Shown one piece after another: positions 1 through 6,468 of a DNA stretch of 9,264 nucleotides. The notes under the pieces are model-generated. The model was not told the DNA's origin, did not search any database, and saw only the letters and a program-made list of their open reading frames with translations. Position 1 is the stretch's first letter; every line of letters starts with the position of its first letter. The DNA comes from Fidelibacterota bacterium (GTDB taxonomy: Bacteria > Fidelibacterota > Marinisomatia > Marinisomatales > TCS55), in the NCBI GenBank assembly GCA_002701785.1, contig NZXC01000047.1, forward strand, positions 9,825 to 19,088. Reading direction: 5' to 3'. The position numbers and the translations under genes are program-made.

Positions 1-800
1 ATATCATTCCATGTTGCATCATTCATAGAAACTGATTTGATCATTTCACCACCACCCTGAAAAGGTTCCATTTCATCAAGAATTTCTGGTTTACCATATA
101 AAATTCCTACACCTGTTGGCCCTAACATTTTGTGTCCTGAAAATGCATAGAAGTCCGAATTTATTTGGCTTAGATCAGTATGTCCATGGGGAACCCATTG
201 CGCCCCATCAATCAATGTTTTTGCTCCTACATGATGAGCCATCTCAACAATTTTTTTTACAGGATTAATTGTTCCCAATACATTTGACTGGTGAATGACA
301 GCAACAAATTTAGTTTTATTATTGAAATATTTATCAGGATCGTTTAGATCAAGAGTTCCATCTTCATTTAAGGGAATATATTTTAAACTTGCACCAGTTG
401 CTTTTGCTGCAAGTTGCCAAGGAACAAGGTTACTATGATGTTCCATTTCTGTAACTAATATTTCATCATTTGAAGATAAATTATTTCTTGCCCATGCATA
501 AGCTACAAGGTTAATTGATTCTGTGGTTCCCTTAGTAAAAATAATTGATGAATTATCAGCACCAATGAATCTGGCTATCTTTTCACGTGCATTTTCATAG
601 GCTTGAGTAGCTTTTTCTCCAATACTATATATTGCACGATGTACGTTTGCATTAAACTGCGTATAGTATTTATTTAATTCATTAAGTACAATGGATGGCC
701 TTTGAGTTGTTGCTGCATTATCAAGATAAATGAAGGGTTTATCTATATTAGAATAAATAGGAAAATTATTGCGAATTTGAATGGGATCAAAATTTTTCAA
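1..800 (-). CDS. sufS: Cysteine desulfurase SufS (group II), C-terminus beyond left edge
   Basis: PLP-dependent cysteine desulfurase that takes sulfur from L-cysteine and hands it to SufE for cluster assembly by SufBCD in the cytoplasm. About 266 residues are present of a family length near 405. Visible landmarks are YLDNAATTQRP near residue 30, the NVHRAIYS segment, TKGTTESIN, EMEHHSN (with the cofactor-stacking His), DGAQWVPH, and SGHKMLGPTG, where Lys224 is the expected PLP Schiff-base lysine (Lys226 in E. coli SufS). The persulfide cysteine lies beyond the window. No ATG is available near the N-terminus: the frame is closed by TAG 24 bases upstream of a TTG at 800-798, and starting there puts the conserved F-P pair at residues 13-14 against 12-13 in E. 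coli. I therefore choose TTG. The gene begins 7 bases after the long sufT stop and is the last visible gene of the operon. SufS-type enzymes also act on selenocysteine, relevant given nearby selD. Confidence 0.95.
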   Translation of the reverse strand, partial: MKNFDPIQIRNNFPIYSNIDKPFIYLDNAATTQRPSIVLNELNKYYTQFNANVHRAIYSIGEKATQAYENAREKIARFIGADNSSIIFTKGTTESINLVAYAWARNNLSSNDEILVTEMEHHSNLVPWQLAAKATGASLKYIPLNEDGTLDLNDPDKYFNNKTKFVAVIHQSNVLGTINPVKKIVEMAHHVGAKTLIDGAQWVPHGHTDLSQINSDFYAFSGHKMLGPTGVGILYGKPEILDEMEPFQGGGEMIKSVSMNDATWND

Positions 801-807
801 GGTAATT

Positions 808-1368
808 TTAAAGAAGTCCCATTTCTAATCGTGCTGCCTCGGAAATCATTGATTGATCCCACGGAGGATCCCATACGAGCTCTAAATTAATTTCGTCAAC
901 ACCCTGCACATTTTTTACTTTTTGTTTTACTTCATCTGCTATTACTGTGCCCATTCCACATCCTGGTGCAGTAAGTGTCATCTTTATATCCACTAATTTA
1001 TCCCCGTTGTTTTTTGTTTTGAATTCGCATGAATATATTAACCCCAGGTCAACTATATTAACTGGTATTTCTGGATCATAGCAGGTCTTCATAACATCCC
1101 ATACAGCTTTTTCATTTATTTCTGAATCATTAATATTATTTGATTTTTGTACTTTTTCAGATTTTTCTTTTCCAATAGCATCAGCATCATTACCATCAAT
1201 ACGGAAAAGATTCCCGCCAATCATTACTGTATAACTTCCACCTAAAGCTTGTGTTATATGTCCAGTGTTGCCTTTTTTTAAATTTGTTTTAGTTCCAAAT
1301 GGTATTGTTATTACTTCTACATCACGTAATAGAGTTACATGTTCATCCATATGGGTAGGGTTAATCAT
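808..1368 (-). CDS. sufT: Long-form SufT, MIP18/DUF59 iron-sulfur assembly protein
   Basis: Accessory Fe-S maturation factor of 186 residues with two parts. Residues about 8-66 match the N-terminal extension of long SufT proteins (segments TQALGGSYTV and GNLFRIDGNDADA). Residues about 84-186 form a MIP18-family (DUF59) domain with CYDPEIPV, DLGLIY and APGCGMG; Cys137 in the last motif is the conserved cysteine. A linker rich in Lys, Glu and Asn joins them. The overall form fits the family I know as TIGR03406 (long SufT). The ATG lies two bases after the sufE stop, suggesting translational coupling; an alternative start is Met7 (1350), where similarity to relatives begins, but neither has a clear Shine-Dalgarno. 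The C-terminal half is paralogous to the short SufT at 5635-6000 in the same operon. Family members are linked to maturation of some Fe-S proteins; the exact partner here is unknown. Confidence 0.9.
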   Translation of the reverse strand: MINPTHMDEHVTLLRDVEVITIPFGTKTNLKKGNTGHITQALGGSYTVMIGGNLFRIDGNDADAIGKEKSEKVQKSNNINDSEINEKAVWDVMKTCYDPEIPVNIVDLGLIYSCEFKTKNNGDKLVDIKMTLTAPGCGMGTVIADEVKQKVKNVQGVDEINLELVWDPPWDQSMISEAARLEMGLL

Positions 1369-1370
1369 TT

Positions 1371-1784
1371 TTATGCAACCAATTCATTTTGTATTTTGTG
1401 TATAGCAGCTCCAAACCCATTTGTTCTTTGGCTACTAATAGAATCACCAAGGCCTATTTCATTTAAAATATTATCTCCATTAATTGATAAAATACCTTCT
1501 TTATTTTGTCCATTAAATAATCTTTGAAGAATAAATAGAAGCCCTTTAACAATCATTGCATCAGAATCTGTATAAAAATTATACGTTTTATCAGGTTCTT
1601 CTTCACATATTATCCAAGCCTGGGATGTACATCCATATACTTTATTTTCATCATTCTGATCAGCTGGATTAATACTAGGAGATTTTTTTGCAATGTCTAC
1701 TAGATATACATATTTTTCTCTTGGGTCTTCAAAAATAGAAAACTCTTTTCTTATTTCTTCCATTTTATTTTGAATATCACTCAT
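1371..1784 (-). CDS. sufE: Sulfur acceptor protein SufE
   Basis: Sulfur shuttle that accepts persulfide sulfur from SufS and delivers it to SufB. The protein is 137 residues from the chosen start (E. coli SufE 138). The family motif VYGCTSQAW contains Cys52, aligned with the persulfide-carrying Cys51 of E. coli. The C-terminal part carries the usual short SufE helical segment ending in GFGAAIHKIQ. I start at ATG 1784-1782, which overlaps the sufD stop in a TAATG arrangement with an AGGT about 8 bases upstream. A longer reading frame starting at 1811 would add nine residues that overlap sufD and have no family counterpart. The downstream long sufT begins two bases after this stop. SufE just before sufT and sufS places the sulfur donor modules at the 3' end of the operon. 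Confidence 0.94.
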   Translation of the reverse strand: MSDIQNKMEEIRKEFSIFEDPREKYVYLVDIAKKSPSINPADQNDENKVYGCTSQAWIICEEEPDKTYNFYTDSDAMIVKGLLFILQRLFNGQNKEGILSINGDNILNEIGLGDSISSQRTNGFGAAIHKIQNELVA

Positions 1785-3058
1785 TATGTAATACCTGCAT
1801 TTTCTAACCAAAAAGATAATTGCTCATTAACATATTGATTAATATTTTTTTCAGAAATTATTTTCAAAACTTCTTTTGCAAATCCATTAATAAGTAATAA
1901 ATGTGCTGTTTTATAATCAATACCACGAGATCTCATATAAAATATAGTAGCTTGATCTAATTGTCCAGTTGTAGAACCATGAGAGCATTTTACATCATCA
2001 GCATAAATTTCTAACTGTGGATTAGAAAGGGCAACCGCCCTATCATTAAGTATAAGATTCTTGGTGGATTGTTTAGCATCCGTTTGTTGTGCTCCTTTTT
2101 GCACTATGACTCTTCCATTAAAAATACCTAATGAAGAATCAGATAGTATATATTTAAATAATTGGTTGCTTGTGCATTTTTCTTTTAAGTGATTTACAGT
2201 AATAAAATGATCATGTTGTTGATTATCTTTAGTAAGACAAAGACCATTTATTGATGATGAAGCGCCAATATCTTTGAGATTCACATTAATATTTTGTCGG
2301 TATTTACTTGCCCCTGTTGATAAATGGAATGCACTTAGTCGCGCATCTTTTTCCAATATATATTTTGTATCAGCAACATGATAAGAGCTAGCACCTTCTT
2401 CTTGTAATCGAAAATGTTTAATAGATGAGTTCTTTGATAATTCTATTTTTGTTACACTGTTTTGCCAATATTCAATTTTAGTTGATCCATAATAGTGTTC
2501 AATTATAGAAGCTTCGGATCCATTTCCTGCTTTAATTATAAATAAGGGATGATTCATTATTGGTTCATCTAGATCAGAAGTATAATTGATAATATGGATT
2601 GGATCATTAATAATTTCATTATCATTCACAATGATCATTAAACCTGAATTAATCATTGCTGAATTAATATTATGAAATGGATTCGAATTAGGCGCTAATA
2701 AATTATGGATTAATTCGGAATTTGTTTTATATGCTTCTTCTATTGTCTTTACAGAAATTTTATTACTAATAGAAGAAAGATCCTTTTGATAATAACCATT
2801 AAAAATAACTATTTGATTAGTATTATTGATTTCTGGGAATGGGCTAGGAAGAGAAGAAATATTTTTTCTTAATCCAAAAGTGAAAGACATTTTGTTAAGT
2901 AATGAAAAATCTGAATATTTCCAGTCCTCCCAATTTTTATTTGGCAATCCATGTTTATTGAATTCTTTGAGAGCTTCCTGCTGTAATGATTTAATAGTAT
3001 CTGATCCATTAAGGTCAAATAGTGGTGATTTACCTAGTTCTTTATTTAAAAATTTCAT
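1784..3058 (-). CDS. sufD: SufD, scaffold subunit of the SufBCD complex
   Basis: Partner of SufB in the SufB-SufC2-SufD assembly machine; the SufB-SufD beta-helix pair forms the site where the nascent cluster is built and iron entry is thought to occur. At 424 residues it is close to E. coli SufD (423). The N-terminal helical region contains NWEDWKYSDF, typical of the family; the central part is a beta-helix core; the C-terminal part has DDVKCSHGSTTGQLD followed by FYMRSRGI. Counting from the C-terminus places Cys358 and His360, the same numbers as the functionally important Cys358 and His360 of E. coli SufD. The ATG is one base after the sufC TAA and has no visible Shine-Dalgarno, so translation is probably coupled to sufC. 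Its stop overlaps the sufE start. More divergent than SufB, as usual. Confidence 0.96.
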   Translation of the reverse strand: MKFLNKELGKSPLFDLNGSDTIKSLQQEALKEFNKHGLPNKNWEDWKYSDFSLLNKMSFTFGLRKNISSLPSPFPEINNTNQIVIFNGYYQKDLSSISNKISVKTIEEAYKTNSELIHNLLAPNSNPFHNINSAMINSGLMIIVNDNEIINDPIHIINYTSDLDEPIMNHPLFIIKAGNGSEASIIEHYYGSTKIEYWQNSVTKIELSKNSSIKHFRLQEEGASSYHVADTKYILEKDARLSAFHLSTGASKYRQNINVNLKDIGASSSINGLCLTKDNQQHDHFITVNHLKEKCTSNQLFKYILSDSSLGIFNGRVIVQKGAQQTDAKQSTKNLILNDRAVALSNPQLEIYADDVKCSHGSTTGQLDQATIFYMRSRGIDYKTAHLLLINGFAKEVLKIISEKNINQYVNEQLSFWLENAGIT

Positions 3059-3059
3059 A

Positions 3060-3800
3060 TTAACTATCTAACCATCCATATCCTTTTTCTTCAAGTGCTT
3101 CTGCTAGTTCTTCACCCCCTGATTTTGCAATTTTACCATCAATTAATACATGAACATGATTAGCTTCTATATAGCGAAGAATTCTTTGGTAGTGTGTAAT
3201 GATAACAATTGCACGATCATCACGCCGATATTTATTTACTCCTTCAGCAACAATTTTTAGAGCATCTATATCCAGGCCTGAATCTGTTTCATCTAAAATA
3301 GCTAGGTTAGGCTCAAGAGTAATCATTTGTAAAATTTCGTTACGTTTTTTCTCTCCACCAGAAAATCCATCATTTACAGCCCGGTGCATGTATTTTTCTT
3401 CCATACCAACAATTTTTAATTTTTTTCGGATAAGATCTAAAAATTCAACAGCATCTAACTCAGATTTACCTTGATGTTTTCGTTTTGCATTTAAAGCAGC
3501 CTTAAGAAAATAGGTGTTATTTACACCTGGAATAACAACTGGGTACTGAAATGACATAAATATGCCTTCTAATGCGCGATTTTCAGGAGTATCATCTATT
3601 ATACTTTTATTATTGTAGAGTATGTCTCCATCTGTAACCTCATAAGAATCATGCCCAGCAATAACATTAGCTAAAGTGCTCTTTCCCGATCCATTACGCC
3701 CCATTATTGCATGAATTTCACCATTATTCACATTAAGGTTGATTCCCTTTAGGATTTCTTTTCCTTTGACTCCAGCTTTTAAATTTTTTATTTCTAACAT
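3060..3800 (-). CDS. sufC: SufC, ATPase of the SufBCD complex
   Basis: ABC-type ATPase whose hydrolysis drives the conformational change of SufB-SufD during cluster assembly; it is cytoplasmic, not a transporter. From the ATG at 3800 it has 246 residues with all nucleotide-binding motifs: Walker A GRNGSGKST with Lys40, Q-loop Gln85, signature FSGGEKKRNEI at about 146-156, Walker B LAILDE with catalytic Glu171, and H-loop His203. These numbers match Lys40, Glu171 and His203 of E. coli SufC, which supports this start. A TTG at 3812, inside sufB and just after AAGGA, would add four residues (MVEQ); I consider it less likely on alignment, though that purine run could serve either start. The gene begins four bases after the sufB stop. 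Confidence 0.96.
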   Translation of the reverse strand: MLEIKNLKAGVKGKEILKGINLNVNNGEIHAIMGRNGSGKSTLANVIAGHDSYEVTDGDILYNNKSIIDDTPENRALEGIFMSFQYPVVIPGVNNTYFLKAALNAKRKHQGKSELDAVEFLDLIRKKLKIVGMEEKYMHRAVNDGFSGGEKKRNEILQMITLEPNLAILDETDSGLDIDALKIVAEGVNKYRRDDRAIVIITHYQRILRYIEANHVHVLIDGKIAKSGGEELAEALEEKGYGWLDS

Positions 3801-3804
3801 TTGC

Positions 3805-5256
3805 TCAACCAACGCTTCCTTCGAGACTTACTTCCATAAGTTTTTGTGCTTCGACTGCAAACTCCATTGGAAGCTCCTTGAATACATCTTTACAAAAGCC
3901 ATTAACAATTAGTGAAACTGCATTTTCAATAGAAATTCCTCTTTGGTTACAGTAAAATAATTGATCTTCCCCAATGTTAGAAGTTGATGCCTCGTGTTCC
4001 ATTTGTGCGCTTGAATTTCGAACATCTATATATGGAAAAGTATGAGCACCACACTCGCTACCAATTAATATTGAATCACATTGTGAGTAATTTCTGGCCT
4101 TATCAGCATTTTTCATAACTTTTACCTGACCTCGATACGTATTCTGACCTTTCCCAGCAGAAATACCCTTTGAAATAATTGTGCTATTTGTGTTTTTACC
4201 AATATGTATCATTTTGGTGCCAGTATCTGCTTGTTGAAAGTTGTTTGCAACTGCTACGGAGTAAAATTCACCGATAGAATTATCACCTTTCAAAATACAG
4301 CTAGGGTATTTCCAGGTTATTGCAGATCCAGTCTCCACCTGTGTCCAGGATATTTTTGAATCTTTTCCAGCGCAGATACCACGTTTGGTTACAAAATTAT
4401 ATATGCCTCCTTTACCTGTTTTTGGATCTCCAGGATACCAGTTTTGAACTGTGGAATATTTGATCTCAGCATTTTTATTAGCAACTAATTCCACCACGGC
4501 AGCATGTAATTGATTATCATCACGCATAGGCGCTGTGCAACCTTCTAAATAGCTGACATGGCTTTCATCATCAGCTATAATTAACGTTCTTTCAAATTGA
4601 CCAGTATTCATTGCATTAATTCTGAAATATGTAGATAACTCCATTGGGCATCGTACCCCTTTTGGGATGTAAACAAAACTACCATCGCTGAATACTGCAG
4701 AATTGAGAGCTGCAAAATAATTATCTGTATAGGGGACTACAGAACCCAGATGTTTTTTTACTAGACTGGGATGATTTTGAACAGCTTCTGAAAATGAAGA
4801 AAATATAACCCCTTCTTTTTCCAAATCTTTTTTGAAAGTTGTAGCAATTGACACACTATCAAAAACAGCATCTACAGCTACACCAGATAGCATTTTTTGT
4901 TCCTCTAATGGAATACCTAATTTATTATATGTCTTAATTAATTCTGGATCAACTTCATCAAGGCTCTTTAGTCCATTAGATTTATCTTTAGGAGCAGAGT
5001 AATAACTGATGGAATGATAATCAATTTTAGGGTAATCTACTTTAGCCCAATTTGGTTCATCCATCTTTAACCAATGTTTGTATGCTTTAAGTCTCCAATT
5101 TAATAACCAATCTGGTTCTTCTTTTTTATGAGAAATAAAGCGTATAATGTTTTCATCTAAACCAGGAGCAATTGTATCTTGTTCTATATCTGTAACGAAC
5201 CCGTATTGGTAATCCTGAGAAGTAAACTTCTCAATAGTTTTATTTTTTGTTTTCAA
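3805..5256 (-). CDS. sufB: SufB, scaffold subunit of the SufBCD complex
   Basis: Core scaffold that receives sulfur from SufE and, with SufD and SufC, assembles the cluster. It has 483 residues (E. coli 495). Recognisable stretches include [61 protein letters not shown] and [14 protein letters not shown] near the end. Cys402 in GSECGAHTF is the likely equivalent of the essential E. coli Cys405, and the His-Glu pair at 421-422 probably matches the conserved His-Glu beside the active site; I aligned these by eye. The start must be TTG at 5256-5254: an in-frame TAG sits directly before it and there is no in-frame ATG for about 60 codons. Upstream purines (AGAG about 8 bases before) are only a weak Shine-Dalgarno. 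The gene follows sufA by nine bases. Confidence 0.97.
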   Translation of the reverse strand: MKTKNKTIEKFTSQDYQYGFVTDIEQDTIAPGLDENIIRFISHKKEEPDWLLNWRLKAYKHWLKMDEPNWAKVDYPKIDYHSISYYSAPKDKSNGLKSLDEVDPELIKTYNKLGIPLEEQKMLSGVAVDAVFDSVSIATTFKKDLEKEGVIFSSFSEAVQNHPSLVKKHLGSVVPYTDNYFAALNSAVFSDGSFVYIPKGVRCPMELSTYFRINAMNTGQFERTLIIADDESHVSYLEGCTAPMRDDNQLHAAVVELVANKNAEIKYSTVQNWYPGDPKTGKGGIYNFVTKRGICAGKDSKISWTQVETGSAITWKYPSCILKGDNSIGEFYSVAVANNFQQADTGTKMIHIGKNTNSTIISKGISAGKGQNTYRGQVKVMKNADKARNYSQCDSILIGSECGAHTFPYIDVRNSSAQMEHEASTSNIGEDQLFYCNQRGISIENAVSLIVNGFCKDVFKELPMEFAVEAQKLMEVSLEGSVG

Positions 5257-5265
5257 CTATATACT

Positions 5266-5631
5266 CTAGACTGAAAAGCTTGTACCGCAACCGCAGGAAC
5301 GATTTGCATTTGGATTATTTATTTTAAAGCCACCATTAAGCATATCATCTAAGAAATCAACTTCAATTCCACGTACATAAAGCCAACTATTTACATCACA
5401 AAATATTTTTAATCCATTGCTTTCAAAAATTTTATCATTTTCACTTCGTTTCTCATCAAAGGTCATCTTATAGCTCATTCCTGAACAGCCACCTTGCTCA
5501 ACAGACATACGCAAACCCCAACCTTCCTTATCTTCTAGTTTCATAGCCTTTTTTATTCTCTCGCAAGCTTGAGACGTTACTGAAATAGATGCGGATGTAA
5601 ATTCTTTTAATTCTTTTTCTTTAGTATTCAT
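5266..5631 (-). CDS. sufA: A-type iron-sulfur carrier protein (SufA/IscA/ErpA family)
   Basis: A-type carrier that accepts an assembled cluster and passes it to apo-proteins. The 121-residue protein has the three family cysteines: Cys49 in EQGGCSGMSY and Cys113 and Cys115 in the C-terminal SCGCGTSF. Between them lie DVNSWLYVRG, DFLDDMLNGGF and NPNANRS, typical of the HesB/IscA fold. The N-terminus is about 13 residues longer than many family members and charged. The ATG starts three bases after the short sufT stop and has the clearest Shine-Dalgarno in the operon, GGAG followed by six bases, made from the final codons of short sufT. Position directly before sufB suggests it serves this machinery. 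SufA, IscA and ErpA cannot be separated securely by sequence alone; the symbol follows operon context. Confidence 0.93.
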   Translation of the reverse strand: MNTKEKELKEFTSASISVTSQACERIKKAMKLEDKEGWGLRMSVEQGGCSGMSYKMTFDEKRSENDKIFESNGLKIFCDVNSWLYVRGIEVDFLDDMLNGGFKINNPNANRSCGCGTSFSV

Positions 5632-5634
5632 TAC

Positions 5635-6000
5635 TTACTCCCATTCTGAGTTTTCTATTTTTTCTGATGATGTGGGTGTTGGATAAAAACCAAGTTTTTC
5701 CTTTGCATCATCAGTCATCATTTCTGGTTTCCAAGCAGGATCAAATGTTACTGTAACTGTAGTGTCTTCTACACCATCAAGGGATTCTACTTTTTGTTTA
5801 ATATCATTTGCCATTTGATCTGCCATACCACATCCAGGTGTGGTAAGTGACATAGTAATTTCAACATTTGTCGGCTCACTTGCCTGGTTATCAAAAGCTA
5901 TATCATAAATTAATCCCAAGTTCCAAAGATCAACAGGTATCTCTGGATCATAACATTGCTTCAACACATTTATAATATCTTCTTGCGCTAACTTTTTCAT
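5635..6000 (-). CDS. sufT: Short SufT, SUF-associated MIP18/DUF59 protein
   Basis: Single-domain MIP18-family protein of 121 residues, of the kind annotated as SUF system associated (the short form, which I know as TIGR02945). It shows CYDPEIPVDLWNLGLIYD at 16-33 and TTPGCGM with the conserved Cys57, then a DPAWKPEMM segment and a C-terminal acidic tail rich in Ser, Thr and Glu. The related eukaryotic MIP18/CIA2 and bacterial SufT proteins take part in handing clusters to target proteins. It is the second gene of the operon, eight bases after the regulator stop, and its end supplies the ribosome-binding site of sufA. Its domain closely resembles the C-terminal half of the long SufT at 808-1368; two copies of this domain in one operon are discussed in the findings. 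No Shine-Dalgarno is obvious before its ATG. Confidence 0.9.
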   Translation of the reverse strand: MKKLAQEDIINVLKQCYDPEIPVDLWNLGLIYDIAFDNQASEPTNVEITMSLTTPGCGMADQMANDIKQKVESLDGVEDTTVTVTFDPAWKPEMMTDDAKEKLGFYPTPTSSEKIENSEWE

Positions 6001-6008
6001 AGCAAAGA

Positions 6009-6407
6009 TTAGTTTGTTATATCCTGCACACTCATACTACGAAACATATTAATCATATTAGCATTAATACGTTGAATAGGGGTGCGGATATTGCAGTATT
6101 CAATTTGCATACAATTAGCATCGTAAAAACAATCACTTAGACCAAGTGGCCCCTCTACTTTCTCAAAAAATTCAGCAAGATTAATATTTTTAAGCTTTGC
6201 TTTAATACGATAGCCGCCTCTGGGGCCATTTATTGCTTCAATAATATTTTCTTTTGCCATATGTTGTAATGTCTTTGCCAATATTTCTAAAGGTATATTA
6301 TAACGAGTAGCAATTTCTTTTGTCGATGACACTGAATCAATAGACTTCCCTTGCATATGACGAAGGGCAATAAGTGAGTATTCAACTTTTCTTGTTAGTT
6401 TAAGCAT
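6009..6407 (-). CDS. Rrf2-family transcriptional regulator, IscR/SufR-like
   Basis: Probable Fe-S-sensing regulator of the suf operon. The 132 residues contain an N-terminal winged helix-turn-helix (residues about 1-70, with KVEYSLIALRHM, STKEIATRYNIP and the wing NGPRGGYRI) and a C-X5-C-X5-C motif at Cys93, Cys99 and Cys105 that lines up with Cys92, Cys98 and Cys104 of E. coli IscR. These residues hold a [2Fe-2S] cluster in IscR. The fourth IscR ligand, His107, has no counterpart: Arg108 occupies the equivalent spot. The position equivalent to IscR Glu43 is Ala44. The gene is first in the operon, directly behind a palindrome overlapping its promoter and ribosome-binding region, so autorepression is the simplest model. 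The ATG has GGA at a proper distance, lying inside the palindrome. Whether it is an IscR, SufR or another Rrf2 subtype cannot be settled by eye. Confidence 0.92.
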   Translation of the reverse strand: MLKLTRKVEYSLIALRHMQGKSIDSVSSTKEIATRYNIPLEILAKTLQHMAKENIIEAINGPRGGYRIKAKLKNINLAEFFEKVEGPLGLSDCFYDANCMQIEYCNIRTPIQRINANMINMFRSMSVQDITN

Positions 6408-6410
6408 TTT

Positions 6411-6437
6411 TATATCCGATATAAATTGTCGGATATA
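6411..6437. promoter_or_regulatory. Palindromic operator, probably for the Rrf2 regulator
   Basis: A perfect inverted repeat with 9-bp arms TATATCCGA (6411-6419) and TCGGATATA (6429-6437) separated by nine bases. It ends three bases before the regulator ATG and covers the downstream end of the predicted -10 box and the GGA ribosome-binding bases. The half-site resembles the ATAnCCGAC-type half of IscR type 1 operators, which are also about 25 bp palindromes. The match to this family of sites is from memory; binding is inferred. Confidence 0.75.
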
Positions 6438-6464
6438 TTACACTAAATCTTATATGTTATACAA
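6435..6464 (-). promoter_or_regulatory. Predicted sigma70-type promoter of the suf operon
   Basis: On the minus strand TTGTAT (6464-6459) is followed, after 18 bases, by TAATAT (6440-6435). The elements lie in the 61-bp gap between the selD stop and the regulator ATG. The -10 box overlaps the outer edge of the palindrome, which would let a bound repressor block polymerase. Both hexamers are imperfect matches to consensus in AT-rich DNA, so the exact boxes are uncertain. Confidence 0.5.
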
Positions 6465-6468
6465 GTTA

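Noticed and set aside
1785..1811. Nine extra N-terminal residues for SufE from a start at 1811
   Set aside because: They overlap sufD in another frame, and starting at 1784 gives family length, Cys52 near the expected position and a TAATG coupling with sufD.
2826..3474. Plus-strand reading frames of about 80-90 codons opposite sufD and sufC
   Set aside because: They are antisense to well-conserved genes, show no recognisable protein features and have no start signals; similar antisense frames at 702-890, 1339-1527 and 6785-7102 were dropped for the same reason.
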